The notes: generated by a model not told the origin, from the sequence alone. Counted from the stretch's first letter, positions 53,733-62,400 are shown. The stretch: DNA of 64,000 nt from DASXAI01 sp963728985 (GCA_963728985.1 CAVSME010000001.1:930001-994000), one strand, 5' to 3'. Numbers and translations: made by a program.

Positions 53733-54054
53733 GCCAAGGCTTTTACCCGGCCGAACACGGCCGTATTCACACGGGTCGATGTGCGCGAACAACGACTCCG
53801 GCCAACCTGGCAGTGCGCGCATGCGCTGTGCTGACCCGTCTGGCCGGGGTCGTCGAGCGGGGGGTACGGGCAGAGGGTCACGCTGTCCCACGTCGCCCCA
53901 CCCGCTCCCGCTCGTCGACGAGCGACGCCAGGAGGCGCTGTGCGCCCCGTAGCGCTTCGTGAGCTGTCCCGTCCAGCTTCTCGACGCCCTGCGCCCGGTA
54001 GGGGCGATCCTGGCGTCTGTGGCGGGCTGCTGACGTTCGATTGATGGCCGGCGT
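53733..54054. other. Stretch without a firm gene
   Basis: 322 bases between the D5 helicase and the small membrane protein. A minus-strand frame directly after the helicase stop (RQDRPYRAQGVEKLDGTAHE then ALRGAQRLLASLVDERERVG) looks protein-like but has no ATG or GTG, so it may be a short protein with an unusual start or a remnant. Confidence 0.4.
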
Positions 54055-55614
54055 TCACTCCAGCAGCACACCGCAGTATGAGCAGCGAAGCGAACCGTCC
54101 GGCTGGCGGTTGGTGAGGCTGTGCGAGCAGGACCCCGAGTCGCTCTCGCGCACGTGTATGAGTGGTTTGGTGTTTCCCTTTCTTCCCCCTGATCGTCGCC
54201 GAGATGATGCTCGCTCGGGGGAAGAAGGGGAAGCTTCGTCTGACTCATACACGTGCGCGAGGCGGGGCTGCTGCTCGCCGTCGTCACCATCGTCGTCGTC
54301 GCTGACGTCCCAGCACTCCAGGACGGCGAGCCCTTTGAAGCCGTCGATCCCCTGGCGGCGGGCACGGGCGTGGCCCCGTTCAGCAATGGCGGCGTAGAAG
54401 CCACGCCGGTTGAGCGGCGACCCGCGGCGGTTCTCCTGGCACCAGCGGTCGTAGGCGCTGTACAGCGGGATGCGCGGGGTCCATGACCCGGTCGCGGTGC
54501 ACTCGTTCAGGAACATGGCGATGCGATCGGTTTCCCGTCGGAACCATCCGGCCTCGCGCTCGGTGGCGTCGTCGACGATGTAGCCGCCGTGGGCCTCGAC
54601 GCGCTGGAGTGCGTGCACCAACAGCACGAGCACGCCGGGGAGTTCTCGCTCCCGGATGCGCTTCTCGATCGCGGGGTCCTCGCGATCGAGGAACGACACG
54701 TTGAACCGGTATGGGCGGATGCGCGCCAAGCACGACGGCACGGAGCCCTCGTCGACGGTCATCACCTGGTTCATGGTCCAGACGAAGAGCCCGTCGAAGC
54801 GGAACGTGAACGGGTGGCCGAACTTGTGCTCGGCCGAGATGTCGTCCTGGCCGGTCATCTTCTTGAACACGGAGACGTCGCTGAGATGCGCCGACTTGAT
54901 GTCGCTGGCGACGTTGAGCACCTTGCCGTAGAGCTGGGCCGACCGGAAGCGGTTGACCGCCAGGTCGTACAGCTCTTTGGCGGCGCGGTTGTCTTCGCCG
55001 ACGAGATCGGTGACGATCCGGGCGAACGTGCTCTTGCCGGTGCGCGTCGGGCCGACCAGGTAGACAGCCCGTTTCTGGCGGAGCCCGCGCCGGTCGAGCA
55101 GCATGGCGACGTCCTCCAGGAGATGTTCACGCAACGCCGGGCTCGGCAGCACCGTGCTCAACCAGCGCCTGAACGCGGGCGCCTTCGCCTTGGGCTGCCA
55201 CGGGATCGGCAGCTTCCACGTGAACAGCATCGCCGGGTCGTGCTCGGTCAGCTCGCCGGTGAAGGGATCGAGCACGCCGTTGGCGACGTTGAGCATGTGC
55301 GTCGGCCGTGAGCCGAGACGGCGGCCATCGCCGTCCAAGGTGGCGGCGGCGTACGCCTTGAACGTGCGCAGGTGCTCGTTCTTGAAGTCGTCGCCCAACA
55401 GCGCGGTCACAAGGCGATCCACGCCGAGGCGATCGTTGACGTAGCGGCCGTCGCGCCACAGCCAGATCGCACCGGCCGGGTCCACCGCCAGCGGGGTGCT
55501 CGTTCTGATCGCCTCGAACAACGTCGCCACCAGCAGGCGGCCTTTCTCGACGAAGATGCCGCCGCCGATGATGTCGGCGAACTCGTTGATCTCGTCAAAG
55601 CTGGGCTCGGTCAC
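54055..55614 (-). CDS. D5-like primase-helicase (phage/plasmid replication)
   Basis: 519 residues. D5_N-like region: FKNEHLRTFKAYAAATLDGD and HMLNVANGVLDPFTGELTEH. SF3 helicase: Walker A YLVGPTRTGKSTFARIVTDL, then NRFRSAQLYGKVLNVASDIK, TGQDDISAEHKFGHPFTFRF and LARIRPYRFNVSFLDR. The C-terminal region carries a zinc-like SCSHSL...RCSYCG motif after a charged linker encoded by a long inverted repeat. Runs the replication of an integrative plasmid or phage satellite with the PrimPol protein upstream. Confidence 0.85.
   Translation of the reverse strand: MTEPSFDEINEFADIIGGGIFVEKGRLLVATLFEAIRTSTPLAVDPAGAIWLWRDGRYVNDRLGVDRLVTALLGDDFKNEHLRTFKAYAAATLDGDGRRLGSRPTHMLNVANGVLDPFTGELTEHDPAMLFTWKLPIPWQPKAKAPAFRRWLSTVLPSPALREHLLEDVAMLLDRRGLRQKRAVYLVGPTRTGKSTFARIVTDLVGEDNRAAKELYDLAVNRFRSAQLYGKVLNVASDIKSAHLSDVSVFKKMTGQDDISAEHKFGHPFTFRFDGLFVWTMNQVMTVDEGSVPSCLARIRPYRFNVSFLDREDPAIEKRIRERELPGVLVLLVHALQRVEAHGGYIVDDATEREAGWFRRETDRIAMFLNECTATGSWTPRIPLYSAYDRWCQENRRGSPLNRRGFYAAIAERGHARARRQGIDGFKGLAVLECWDVSDDDDGDDGEQQPRLAHVYESDEASPSSPERASSRRRSGGRKGNTKPLIHVRESDSGSCSHSLTNRQPDGSLRCSYCGVLLE
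54145..54261. repeat. Long imperfect inverted repeat inside the helicase gene
   Basis: CTCGCGCACGTGTATGAGT (54145-54163) and its exact inverse complement at 54243-54261 enclose 79 bases, in which CCCTTTCTTCCCCC (54176-54189) pairs with GGGGGAAGAAGGGG (54217-54230) with one G-T pair. It lies in the linker before the C-terminal zinc region. Confidence 0.75.
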
Positions 55615-56371
55615 CGAGCACCTCCCTCAGAGCGGAGCGGATCGTTCGGATGGCCTCGGTGTCGGTGAGGCCGTTCTCAACGCCGGCGTGGTACAGAGAC
55701 CGAGCTGCGCCGGTGGGATCGCCGACCCGGCCTGCCGCGATGTCGTCCGCCAGCCGACAGGCGGCCCAGTGCAGGCAGCTATTGCGGGTGCCCACGTGGC
55801 TGGCGCGCACCGCCGCCACGAGCCCGGCGATGTTGGCCGCCGTTGCCCGACGCGGTTTGGCCGCGAGCTCTTTGTTGGTCGTGCCCGCCAGCAGGCGCAG
55901 CAGCCACGGCTCGACCAGCGGCAGCGATGCGGCCGGACTGGCGGCCCAGCGGTAGATGTGCCCGCTCGGGTGTCGGCTTGGTGGGGCGACCACGTAGCCG
56001 CCACGGCCACGCCAGTCGGCGCCGAGCACAACACCGGCCCGGTTCCCGACGCCGGTCGGAGCCGTGTAGAAGTGCTGGCCTTTCGAGGTGTGCACCACCG
56101 GACCGCTGATGGGCAGCGTCCCATCGGGCGGTCGTCGGGTGTCGAGCAGCTCGAACGCGCCGGGCCGGTCCACGTCGAGAACGTCGAAGTGGTCGCCGGT
56201 GCGGAGGCCGACGTTGGCGGTGGGCCACCAGTACCACCACAGTTCGATCACGTCGATCTCGGTCGTGGCGTCATGCAGCCCGCGGCGGGTGCGTGGCACC
56301 TTCCCCCGCAATGGCAGCACCGGCCAGCCCCGAGCGGCGTAGTCGACGGCGGCGGCCGCCAACGCGTTCAC
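55595..56371 (-). CDS. Bifunctional DNA primase/polymerase (PrimPol)
   Basis: About 258 residues from GTG 56371. NALAAAAVDYAARGWPVLPL then GKVPRTRRGLHDATTEI is the usual opening; FDVLDVDRPGAFELLDTRRP carries the DxD metal site; PVVHTSKGQHFYTAPTGVGN and GYVVAPPSRHPSGHIYRW hold the His. Makes primers for the replication module. It overlaps the D5 helicase start by 20 bases. Confidence 0.85.
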   Translation of the reverse strand: MNALAAAAVDYAARGWPVLPLRGKVPRTRRGLHDATTEIDVIELWWYWWPTANVGLRTGDHFDVLDVDRPGAFELLDTRRPPDGTLPISGPVVHTSKGQHFYTAPTGVGNRAGVVLGADWRGRGGYVVAPPSRHPSGHIYRWAASPAASLPLVEPWLLRLLAGTTNKELAAKPRRATAANIAGLVAAVRASHVGTRNSCLHWAACRLADDIAAGRVGDPTGAARSLYHAGVENGLTDTEAIRTIRSALREVLGDRAQL

Positions 56372-56580
56372 AGCTCGCCCTCGTCGTCGAGCTGGGCCAC
56401 CAGCCGGTGGAAGTGGATGGCGTCGACCAGCGCCACCAACGCCTCGGCCGTGTCGGCGTCCGGGCCGATCGTCCACCACCAGCGGCGAAGCGCCCGGCCT
56501 TTGGCGGCGGCGAGACGGCGCTGCTCGCCGGGTGGCAGCGCGAAGACGTCGACATGCCGGTCAGCCGGTGGCATGATCAT
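56368..56580 (-). CDS. Small hypothetical protein
   Basis: 70 residues: MIMPPADRHVDVFALPPGEQ, then a helical region with WWWTIGPDADTAEALVALVD. The stop overlaps the PrimPol GTG by four bases and the start overlaps the preceding gene, so it is an operon member. No family recognised. Confidence 0.5.
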   Translation of the reverse strand: MIMPPADRHVDVFALPPGEQRRLAAAKGRALRRWWWTIGPDADTAEALVALVDAIHFHRLVAQLDDEGEL

Positions 56581-56811
56581 GTCGATCTGCTCTTTGCATC
56601 GGGCTGGTCACCACGGTTGTGCTCACCGGGTCCGGAGTTGGTGCCGGACCCGGTTGCGCGTTCGAGAACGCAAGCGCCGTGAGATGCGCGACGACGGCGG
56701 GGTTCTCGATCTCGTCGGGGAGTCCCTGCGCACGTCGACTGGCAACGGCGATCTCACGAGCGATCCGCAACCGCTCGTCGGCGGGCAGGTCGCCACGCCA
56801 CTTCGTCACGA
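56561..56811 (-). CDS. Small hypothetical protein
   Basis: 83 residues from GTG 56811, overlapping the XRE regulator stop by six bases. TKWRGDLPADERLRIAREIA then SRRAQGLPDEIENPAVVAHL and a flexible C-terminus. No family recognised. Member of the minus-strand replication operon. Confidence 0.5.
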
Positions 56812-57021
56812 AATGACCTGCTCGGGGTCGAACAACTCCCGGACGGGGACGCCCAGCACCTTGGCGATGCGGCGGGCGTGGGAGCGTGACACCCGCCTTC
56901 GGCCGTTCACGTACTCGTTCAGCGCGCTCTTGTGGATTCCGGTATGGGCAGCCAAGAAGCGTTGCGTCATGTCCTGTCGCGCCAGCTCGACAGCTATCGG
57001 CTGACGGTTGGATCGGCGCAC
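56806..57021 (-). CDS. XRE-family HTH regulator
   Basis: About 71 residues from GTG 57021 (a longer start at 57111 is possible). AVELARQDMTQRFLAAHTGI then HKSALNEYVNGRRRVSRSHA is a lambda-repressor-type helix-turn-helix, followed by RRIAKVLGVPVRELFDPEQ. It should control the module from the palindrome 90 bases upstream. Confidence 0.8.
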   Translation of the reverse strand: MRRSNRQPIAVELARQDMTQRFLAAHTGIHKSALNEYVNGRRRVSRSHARRIAKVLGVPVRELFDPEQVIS

Positions 57022-57113
57022 CGGATGACCTCCCTGGACTGCGGAAACGGCATGAACCTGTCCGCGCCGAGGGGTCGCTGTCAAGAGGCAAATACGGGAG
57101 CCACCAGCCACGT

Positions 57114-57132
57114 CTTACTAGTGAATAGTAAG
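57114..57132. promoter_or_regulatory. Palindromic operator upstream of the XRE gene
   Basis: CTTACTA-GTGAA-TAGTAAG is a perfect 7-bp inverted repeat with a 5-base spacer in an AT-rich gap between the serine recombinase C-terminal part and the XRE regulator. It is the likely autoregulatory site. Confidence 0.5.
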
Positions 57133-57252
57133 TCCAGCTCAGACGCCATTTGCTCTATGCATGGAGGAACTAATCGTGAGCGCAGTCAAGTCTCAGAGAC
57201 ATAGTGCCGCCGCCGTTCACGCGTCGTTGACTGTGCAACTACTTTCGGGGCT

Positions 57253-57961
57253 TCACGCCCGCCACTTGATTTGCACCCGGTCGGTGTCGAAGGCCCGGCG
57301 CCCCTTGCCGACCGGGACGATCGTCACGTGCTCGATCACGTCAGCCAGGGCGGCGCGCCGCTGGTCGAGAGTCATCGTCGGCCACCGCTCGGGGAGCGTC
57401 GCCAGGCCCCGCATGACCGGGCGGGCCCGGCGTTGCGCGGCGAGCGCAGCACGGCGCTCACACTCGCTGCTCGCCACTGGCCCGGCTTGCCTGACTGCGG
57501 GCCGGGGACGCCTTCGTCGTTGAGCCAACGCGCCAGCGACGTCATGGACTCGCCGGTCAGGAAGCGGCGGGTTAGCTCTCGCACGTAGACGGCGCCCGCT
57601 TCGTCGACGGTCATGCCGTCGACCCAGCCCAGCGCCCGAACGGCGCCGACCGGGAGTCCCTTGTCTCGTGCCGCCGCTTTGGCCCGGCGCACTCGGCGGC
57701 TGGTGTCGTCGGACGCCTTCGCCGCCACGGCGACGAGCACCCTCGCCATCAGGCGGTTGTCGTCGTTGCTGAGGTCGTACTCGCCGTGCAGGGTGACGAT
57801 GAGCACCTTGCCCGCTTCGGCCAGCTCGATCAGGTGCTCCAACTCGGCGGGCCGCCGCCACAGTCGATCGAGATGCCAGGCGACGATCACGTTGATCTCG
57901 CCTCGCTCGACGGCGGCGATCATCGTCTCGTAGTCGGGGCGCCGCTTGCGGGCGAATCGAC
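57253..57961 (-). pseudogene. Serine recombinase, C-terminal part (split by insertion sequences)
   Basis: Continues the protein begun at 61421. RFARKRRPDYETMIAAVERG, INVIVAWHLDRLWRRPAELE, LMARVLVAVAAKASDDTSRR and VSAVLRSPRNAG are catalytic-domain and recombinase-domain segments. After about 57440 the frame changes and passes to VMRGLATLPERWPTMTLDQR and RRAALADVIEHVTIVPVGKG, the extreme C-terminus. The middle zinc-ribbon/coiled-coil region is missing, so an internal deletion accompanies the IS split. The active-site Ser lies in the other part. Confidence 0.85.
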
Positions 57962-58032
57962 TAGTGGCGCTGCCGGTAATTACGCCGGTGTAAGTTTGGG
58001 GTCGGTTAGCCGGGGGTGATGGCTGGCAGGGG

Positions 58033-59199
58033 GTGCGTCTGGTGTCTCGCCGCTCGCCTTTCGTCGTGGAGCTGTCGGTCGAGGATCGTGCCGTGCTTTT
58101 GGAGCGGTCGTGGTCGCGGTTGGCTCCTCATGCCGTGGTGGTCCGGGCCCGGATCGTGTTGTTGGCGGCCGAGGGCGCCTGCAACGTTGACATCGCTGAG
58201 CGCGTCGGTGTGTGCGTGGACATGGTGTCGAAGTGGCGGAAGCGGTTCTGCCAGCAGGGCTTGGCCGGGTTGCGGGATCGTCCGCGGTGTGGCCGTCCCC
58301 GCCGTTTTGATGATCGGGTCGTGGCGGGGGTGAAGGCGTTGGCGTGTGAACCGCCGGAGCAGCGTCGGGTCCCGTTGTCTCGGTGGAGTTCAGCGGAGCT
58401 GGCCTCTCAGGCGGCCAGCGAGGGGTTGGTGGAGTCGATCTCGTCGTCGACGGTGCGCCGCTGGTTGCACGGCGCGGCGATCAAGCCGTGGCGCTACGAG
58501 TCGTGGATCTTTCCCCGTGATCCGCAGTTCGCTGTGAAGGCGGCCCGGGTGTTGGACCTGTACGGGCGGGTGTTCAACGGTGTCGAGTTGGGCCCGGGCG
58601 ACCATGTGATCTCGGCCGACGAGAAGTCCCAGCTGCAGGCGCTGCGACGCCGCCACCCGGGCCTGGGCATCGGTCCGGGCCGCCCTCGGCGTGTCGAGTT
58701 CGAGTACCGGCGGGGCGGGACGCTCGCCTATCTGGCCGCCTATGACGTGCAAGCCGCCCGCCTGTTCGGCTCGGTGGCCGACACCACCGGGATCGTGCCG
58801 TTCATGGCCTTGGTCGAGCGGGTGATGAGCATCGAGCCTTACCGCAGCGCCCGCCGGGTGTTTTGGATCGTGGACAACGGCTCGTCCCACAACGGTCGCC
58901 GCTCCATCGAGCGGATGACCGCGGCGTGGCCTAACGCCACACTGGTCCACCTGCCGGTGCATGCCTCGTGGCTCAACCAGATCGAGATCGTGTTCTCGGT
59001 CATCCAACGCAAGGTCATCCGCCCGGCCGACTTCGCCGATCTGGCGCAGCTGGCCGACCGGCTGGAGCGGTTCGAAGACCACTACAACGCCACCGCCACC
59101 CCGTTCAACTGGCGGTTCACTACTACCGACCTGGCCCGGCCGCTCGAGCGCATCGACGCCCACCAGCCCGACGACCAGAGCCGCCCGCTCGCCGCCTGA
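58033..59199 (+). CDS. IS630-family transposase
   Basis: 388 residues. N-terminal double HTH: GACNVDIAERVGVCVDMVSK and SSSTVRRWLHGAAIKPWRYE. DDE domain: VISADEKSQLQALRRRHPG (first Asp), FWIVDNGSSHNGRRSIERM (second Asp) and HASWLNQIEIVFSVIQRKVI (Glu). Intact gene with GTG start. Confidence 0.92.
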   Translation: MRLVSRRSPFVVELSVEDRAVLLERSWSRLAPHAVVVRARIVLLAAEGACNVDIAERVGVCVDMVSKWRKRFCQQGLAGLRDRPRCGRPRRFDDRVVAGVKALACEPPEQRRVPLSRWSSAELASQAASEGLVESISSSTVRRWLHGAAIKPWRYESWIFPRDPQFAVKAARVLDLYGRVFNGVELGPGDHVISADEKSQLQALRRRHPGLGIGPGRPRRVEFEYRRGGTLAYLAAYDVQAARLFGSVADTTGIVPFMALVERVMSIEPYRSARRVFWIVDNGSSHNGRRSIERMTAAWPNATLVHLPVHASWLNQIEIVFSVIQRKVIRPADFADLAQLADRLERFEDHYNATATPFNWRFTTTDLARPLERIDAHQPDDQSRPLAA

Positions 59200-59227
59200 A
59201 CCCCCGGGTCGGGGCCATGATGAGCCA

Positions 59228-59578
59228 GTGAGGTCACCGCCCGAGTCGACCAAGCACAGCCTCGAGTGGCGGCTGCATCAGCACGCCCGTGATCACTGGC
59301 CCGCGCTCGCAGACGTCCAGATCCGGTTCCGATCGAACTTCGCCTACGTCGACGGCCGCCTCCCCGACGGCGAGGTCGTACAGCTCTGCAGACTCCGCTA
59401 CACCGGCTCGGCCAACAGCTGGGGCTTTGCCATCTACCGCTACAGCCACAACGACTACCAAGACAGCGTTCTGCCCACCGGCCTGCCCACAGGCAGCCCC
59501 CAAGACGCCCTCGACTGCGCCTGCGGTCTCTACCTCAACAACCCGAGCGCCTGGCTCCCCGATACACCGACGAACTAA
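59228..59578 (+). CDS. Passenger protein of the IS630 element
   Basis: 116 residues from GTG 59228: KHSLEWRLHQHARDHWPALA, FRSNFAYVDGRLPDGEVVQL and YTGSANSWGFAIYRYSHNDY. Homologous small proteins accompany several actinobacterial IS630 transposases. Function unknown. It lies 28 bases after the transposase and ends 13 bases before the right end. Confidence 0.65.
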   Translation: MRSPPESTKHSLEWRLHQHARDHWPALADVQIRFRSNFAYVDGRLPDGEVVQLCRLRYTGSANSWGFAIYRYSHNDYQDSVLPTGLPTGSPQDALDCACGLYLNNPSAWLPDTPTN

Positions 59579-59594
59579 CGCGCGGCACCACTAG

Positions 59595-61227
59595 CCCGGA
59601 CCTTTCAGTAGTGACTGGGGCGTGACGGGCCCGGTCCGCGAAGCAGCCCTCCTGCCAGGCAAGACTGCACTTGTCGAAGGTTCAGTCGGCCGAGCGGGAG
59701 GGCACTTCGAAAGTGAACGGTACACGGGCGGCGCGGCGGGTGAAGGTGACCGGCGATGGCAAGGGTGTGGCGGGTCATGCTGGCGCCTTGCTGCTGGCCG
59801 AGCTGGCTGATCGAGTCGGTCTCACCGACAGCATGTCGGCGGCGATGACGCATACCCGTCAACGTCGTTCGGTCCATGATCCCGGTGTCGTACTTACGCA
59901 GTTGGCGGTGTCGCTGGCCGATGGCGGCGACTGTCTGGCCGACATCGCCGTGCTCCGCAACCAGCCTGACCTGTTCGGCGCGGTGGCGTCGGATGCCACG
60001 GTGTTCCGGGTGATCGACTCGGTGCACGCCGACGGGCTGCGCAACATCGCCGCCGTTCGCGCCGCGGCGAGAGCGGTGGCGTGGGCGGCCGGCGCGGCAC
60101 CCGACGAGATCGTGATCGACCTCGACGGCACGCTCCTGGACGCTCATTCCGACAAGCAGGACGCCACCGCCACCTATAAGCACGGGTTCGGCTTCTACCC
60201 GATCGTCGCCTATCTCGATGAGACCGGTGAGGCCCTGGCCGGTCTGCTGCGTCCGGGTCGGGCCGGGTCGAACAACGCCGCTGATCATCTCGAGACCCTC
60301 GACCGGGCCCTGGCCCAGCTGCCCATGTCCAGCGACGAGATGGAGATGCTGGTGCGCACCGACTCGGCCGGCGCCACCCATGACTTCATCGACGGCTGCC
60401 GAGACCGGGGGGTGCGATTCTCCAGCGGCCTGCCCGTCGACCAGCGAGCCCGAAACGCCTTGCTGCTGGCCCAAGAAGAAGACTGGCGGGCGGCGGTGGA
60501 GACCGACGGCACCGTTCGCGACGGCGCCTGGGTCATCGAGCTCACCGACCTGATCGAACACGCCTGGCCGCCCGGGACCCGGGTGATCGCCCGTCGAGAA
60601 CGACCCCATCCCGGCGCCCAGCTCAGTTTGTTCGACATCGACAACGGGTTCCGCCATCAGCTGTTCATCACCGACCAGACCGACACCGACATCGCCGCCC
60701 TGGAACTCCGGCACCGTCACCGCGCCCACGTCGAGAACCGCATCCGGGCCGCCAAAGACACCGGACTGCGCAACCTGCCCTGCATCGACATTGTGTGCAA
60801 CGACACCTGGCTGCAGCTGGTGCTGATCGCTCAAGACCTCATGGCCTGGTCCCAGCGCATCTGCTTCCACGGTGCCCTCGCCGTCGCCGAACCCAAACGG
60901 CTCCGTCACCGCGTGTTCGACGCCGCCGCCACCATCGCTCACACCGGCCGCCAGACCGTCGTGCGGTTCCAGCACACCTGGCCCTGGGTTGACGACATCG
61001 TCCTCGCCTTCAAACGGTTACGTGTCGCCCTTCCCGGCTGAACCTGCTCACCACGGCGCGGCAAACACCCTGGCGTCGCATGCCCTGACACCACCACGGC
61101 GACGCCGACACGACCCCTCCAAGCCGACTCCGCTCGACGCGCGCCCCGAGCCCGCTCCTCGCGACCGACGACACGAGCCCAGACACCCCAACACCCACCC
61201 GCTCGACTCCTTACTGCAACGTCCGGG
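59595..61227. mobile_element. IS1380-family insertion sequence
   Basis: Terminal repeats CCCGGACCTTTCAGTAG (59595-59611) and CCCGGACGTTGCAGTAA inverted (61211-61227) agree at 14 of 17 positions. The target duplication is CTAG at 59591-59594 and 61228-61231. It is inserted at the exact right border of the IS630 element. Confidence 0.88.
59671..61041 (+). CDS. IS1380-family transposase
   Basis: 456 residues. DDE motifs: DEIVIDLDGTLLDAHSDKQD (first Asp), EMLVRTDSAGATHDFIDGCR (second Asp) and HRAHVENRIRAAKDTGLRNL (Glu), with FVIDQ-type domain ends. Intact; probably a recent insertion. Confidence 0.92.
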   Translation: MSKVQSAEREGTSKVNGTRAARRVKVTGDGKGVAGHAGALLLAELADRVGLTDSMSAAMTHTRQRRSVHDPGVVLTQLAVSLADGGDCLADIAVLRNQPDLFGAVASDATVFRVIDSVHADGLRNIAAVRAAARAVAWAAGAAPDEIVIDLDGTLLDAHSDKQDATATYKHGFGFYPIVAYLDETGEALAGLLRPGRAGSNNAADHLETLDRALAQLPMSSDEMEMLVRTDSAGATHDFIDGCRDRGVRFSSGLPVDQRARNALLLAQEEDWRAAVETDGTVRDGAWVIELTDLIEHAWPPGTRVIARRERPHPGAQLSLFDIDNGFRHQLFITDQTDTDIAALELRHRHRAHVENRIRAAKDTGLRNLPCIDIVCNDTWLQLVLIAQDLMAWSQRICFHGALAVAEPKRLRHRVFDAAATIAHTGRQTVVRFQHTWPWVDDIVLAFKRLRVALPG

Positions 61228-61421
61228 CTAGCGCTGAGATCGTTGTCCTCGAACGGCTCCGGCCGGTACAGCTTCCAGCTCTTGTGGCGGCGCACCTCCC
61301 GCACGCAGTCGTCGCGCTGGCGGCTCACGCCCGCCTCTTCGCCGGTCGCATCATCGGAGATGCGCGTGTACACCGCCGCCGTCTGGGTGCTGCTTGTTCG
61401 CTTCGTCGTCTTCCCGCTCAT
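61228..61421 (-). pseudogene. Serine recombinase, N-terminal part (split by insertion sequences)
   Basis: From ATG 61421: SGKTTKRTSSTQTAAVYTRI then SDDATGEEAGVSRQRDDCVR and KLYRPEPFEDNDLSAS. YTRISDD holds the catalytic Ser, and SRQRDDC the conserved Arg. The gene breaks at the CTAG left by the IS1380 insertion and resumes at 57961. Joining across the two elements restores FEDNDLSASRFARKRRPDYE without a gap or shift. Confidence 0.9.
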
Positions 61422-61435
61422 GCGGGACGACGCTA

Positions 61436-61642
61436 GTGGATAACAGGGTCTCCATACAGCACATCGGCGACGGGGTGATGGCCGTGTTTGCCGAACCCGT
61501 TGCGGCGATCGTCGCCGCCGTGGAGGCGCATCAGACGCTGGAGCACGTGGCCGTCCGTATCGGCATCCATACCGGGTCGGCCGAGCCCACGGCTCGAGGT
61601 GGCCGCTGCGGTGCATCGTCTCGGTCAGCCAGTCCGCCGTGA
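61436..61642 (+). pseudogene. Adenylate cyclase domain fragment
   Basis: HIGDGVMAVFAEPVAAIVAA then VEAHQTLEHVAVRIGIHTGS is the central part of a class III cyclase, beginning at the GDG motif at which the fragment at 48583-48776 ends. Same strand. After GSAEP the frame is lost. It lies next to the serine recombinase start. Confidence 0.7.
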
Positions 61643-61666
61643 TCGACCGCGTCGTCGCCGGAATGC

Positions 61667-62200
61667 TCATATCGATCCTCCTCGCCCAGTGGTCCGCATC
61701 GAACCTCGCTCGTTGAGCATGCACGCTCGGGTCGGCAGGAACATCCGCCAACCCTCGTAGTCCACGCGCCGGTATGTCGTAGACCGATGCCCACCGCTGG
61801 GCGACGACACTTTGCAGTCCGATCGGCGGTGCTTGCCTCCAAGCGCTACAGGTCGGCGGACGCGGACCAGGCGTTCCGTCACGACGACGACGCAGCCAGC
61901 GAACGCGTCGAGCTCGTGGTTCGTCGCGAGCTGCGTGAGCACAAGAAGAACGTTGGCGGGCCGTTGGCTATCGAGCCGTAGCAGGAGAACCCCAGGCTGC
62001 CGCCCGCTCGCGCCGCGACGGTCGGCGAAGCCAACGTCGAAGGTGACCACCATTCGGCCTGCGTCCGACGCGGCTTCCCGGACGGTGTAATGGTCCGCGC
62101 CGCGGAGGCCCTCAGAGACAACGGTGTCGACGTCATGGTCGAACCGACGAAGGACATCGGCTGCCTCGACGGTAATGTTCTCGTCGAGCTTGAACCTCAC
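61667..62200 (-). CDS. DUF5615 PIN-like toxin
   Basis: 177 residues from GTG 62200: RFKLDENITVEAADVLRRFD, SEGLRGADHYTVREAASDAG and GRMVVTFDVGFADRRG are the DUF5615 acidic motifs (DEN, then a Glu, then D). The family is usually about 120 residues long; the part after ERLVRVRRPVALG may be an unnatural extension caused by loss of the stop. Start overlaps the antitoxin stop by four bases. Confidence 0.75.
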   Translation of the reverse strand: MRFKLDENITVEAADVLRRFDHDVDTVVSEGLRGADHYTVREAASDAGRMVVTFDVGFADRRGASGRQPGVLLLRLDSQRPANVLLVLTQLATNHELDAFAGCVVVVTERLVRVRRPVALGGKHRRSDCKVSSPSGGHRSTTYRRVDYEGWRMFLPTRACMLNERGSMRTTGRGGSI

Positions 62201-62400
62201 TGGCCAGGCACGAGCGGCATGACCTCTTGCTTCGCCAGCCAGGCATCGTACGCCGCCGCGGCGCGCACACCCTCGTCCGTCAAGGACGGGTAGTGCCGAA
62301 TGATCTCCGCCGGCGAGAGGCCGTCGGCGAGGGCGTCGAGCGCGACCGTGACGAGCACGCAGCCGTGCGGCCCGAACGCGCCACGAACCCGCCCGGCCAT
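62197..62400 (-). CDS. DUF433 antitoxin
   Basis: 67 residues from ATG 62400. VTVALDALADGLSPAEIIRH then YPSLTDEGVRAAAAYDAWLA is the DUF433 signature of helical antitoxins partnered with DUF5615 toxins. The usual N-terminal GKPVIRGTR motif is degenerate (GRVRGAFGPHG), so the start may be mutated. It is the first gene inside the right end of element B. Confidence 0.7.
   Translation of the reverse strand: MAGRVRGAFGPHGCVLVTVALDALADGLSPAEIIRHYPSLTDEGVRAAAAYDAWLAKQEVMPLVPGQ

Larger units (their letters stand above)
57964..59591. mobile_element. IS630-family insertion sequence
   Basis: 1.6 kb with imperfect terminal repeats (GTGGCGCTGCCG at the left, GTGGTGCCGCG inverted at the right) flanked by TA at 57962-57963 and 59592-59593, the target duplication of IS630/Tc1 elements. 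Carries a transposase and a passenger gene, both intact. It interrupts the serine recombinase. Confidence 0.85.
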
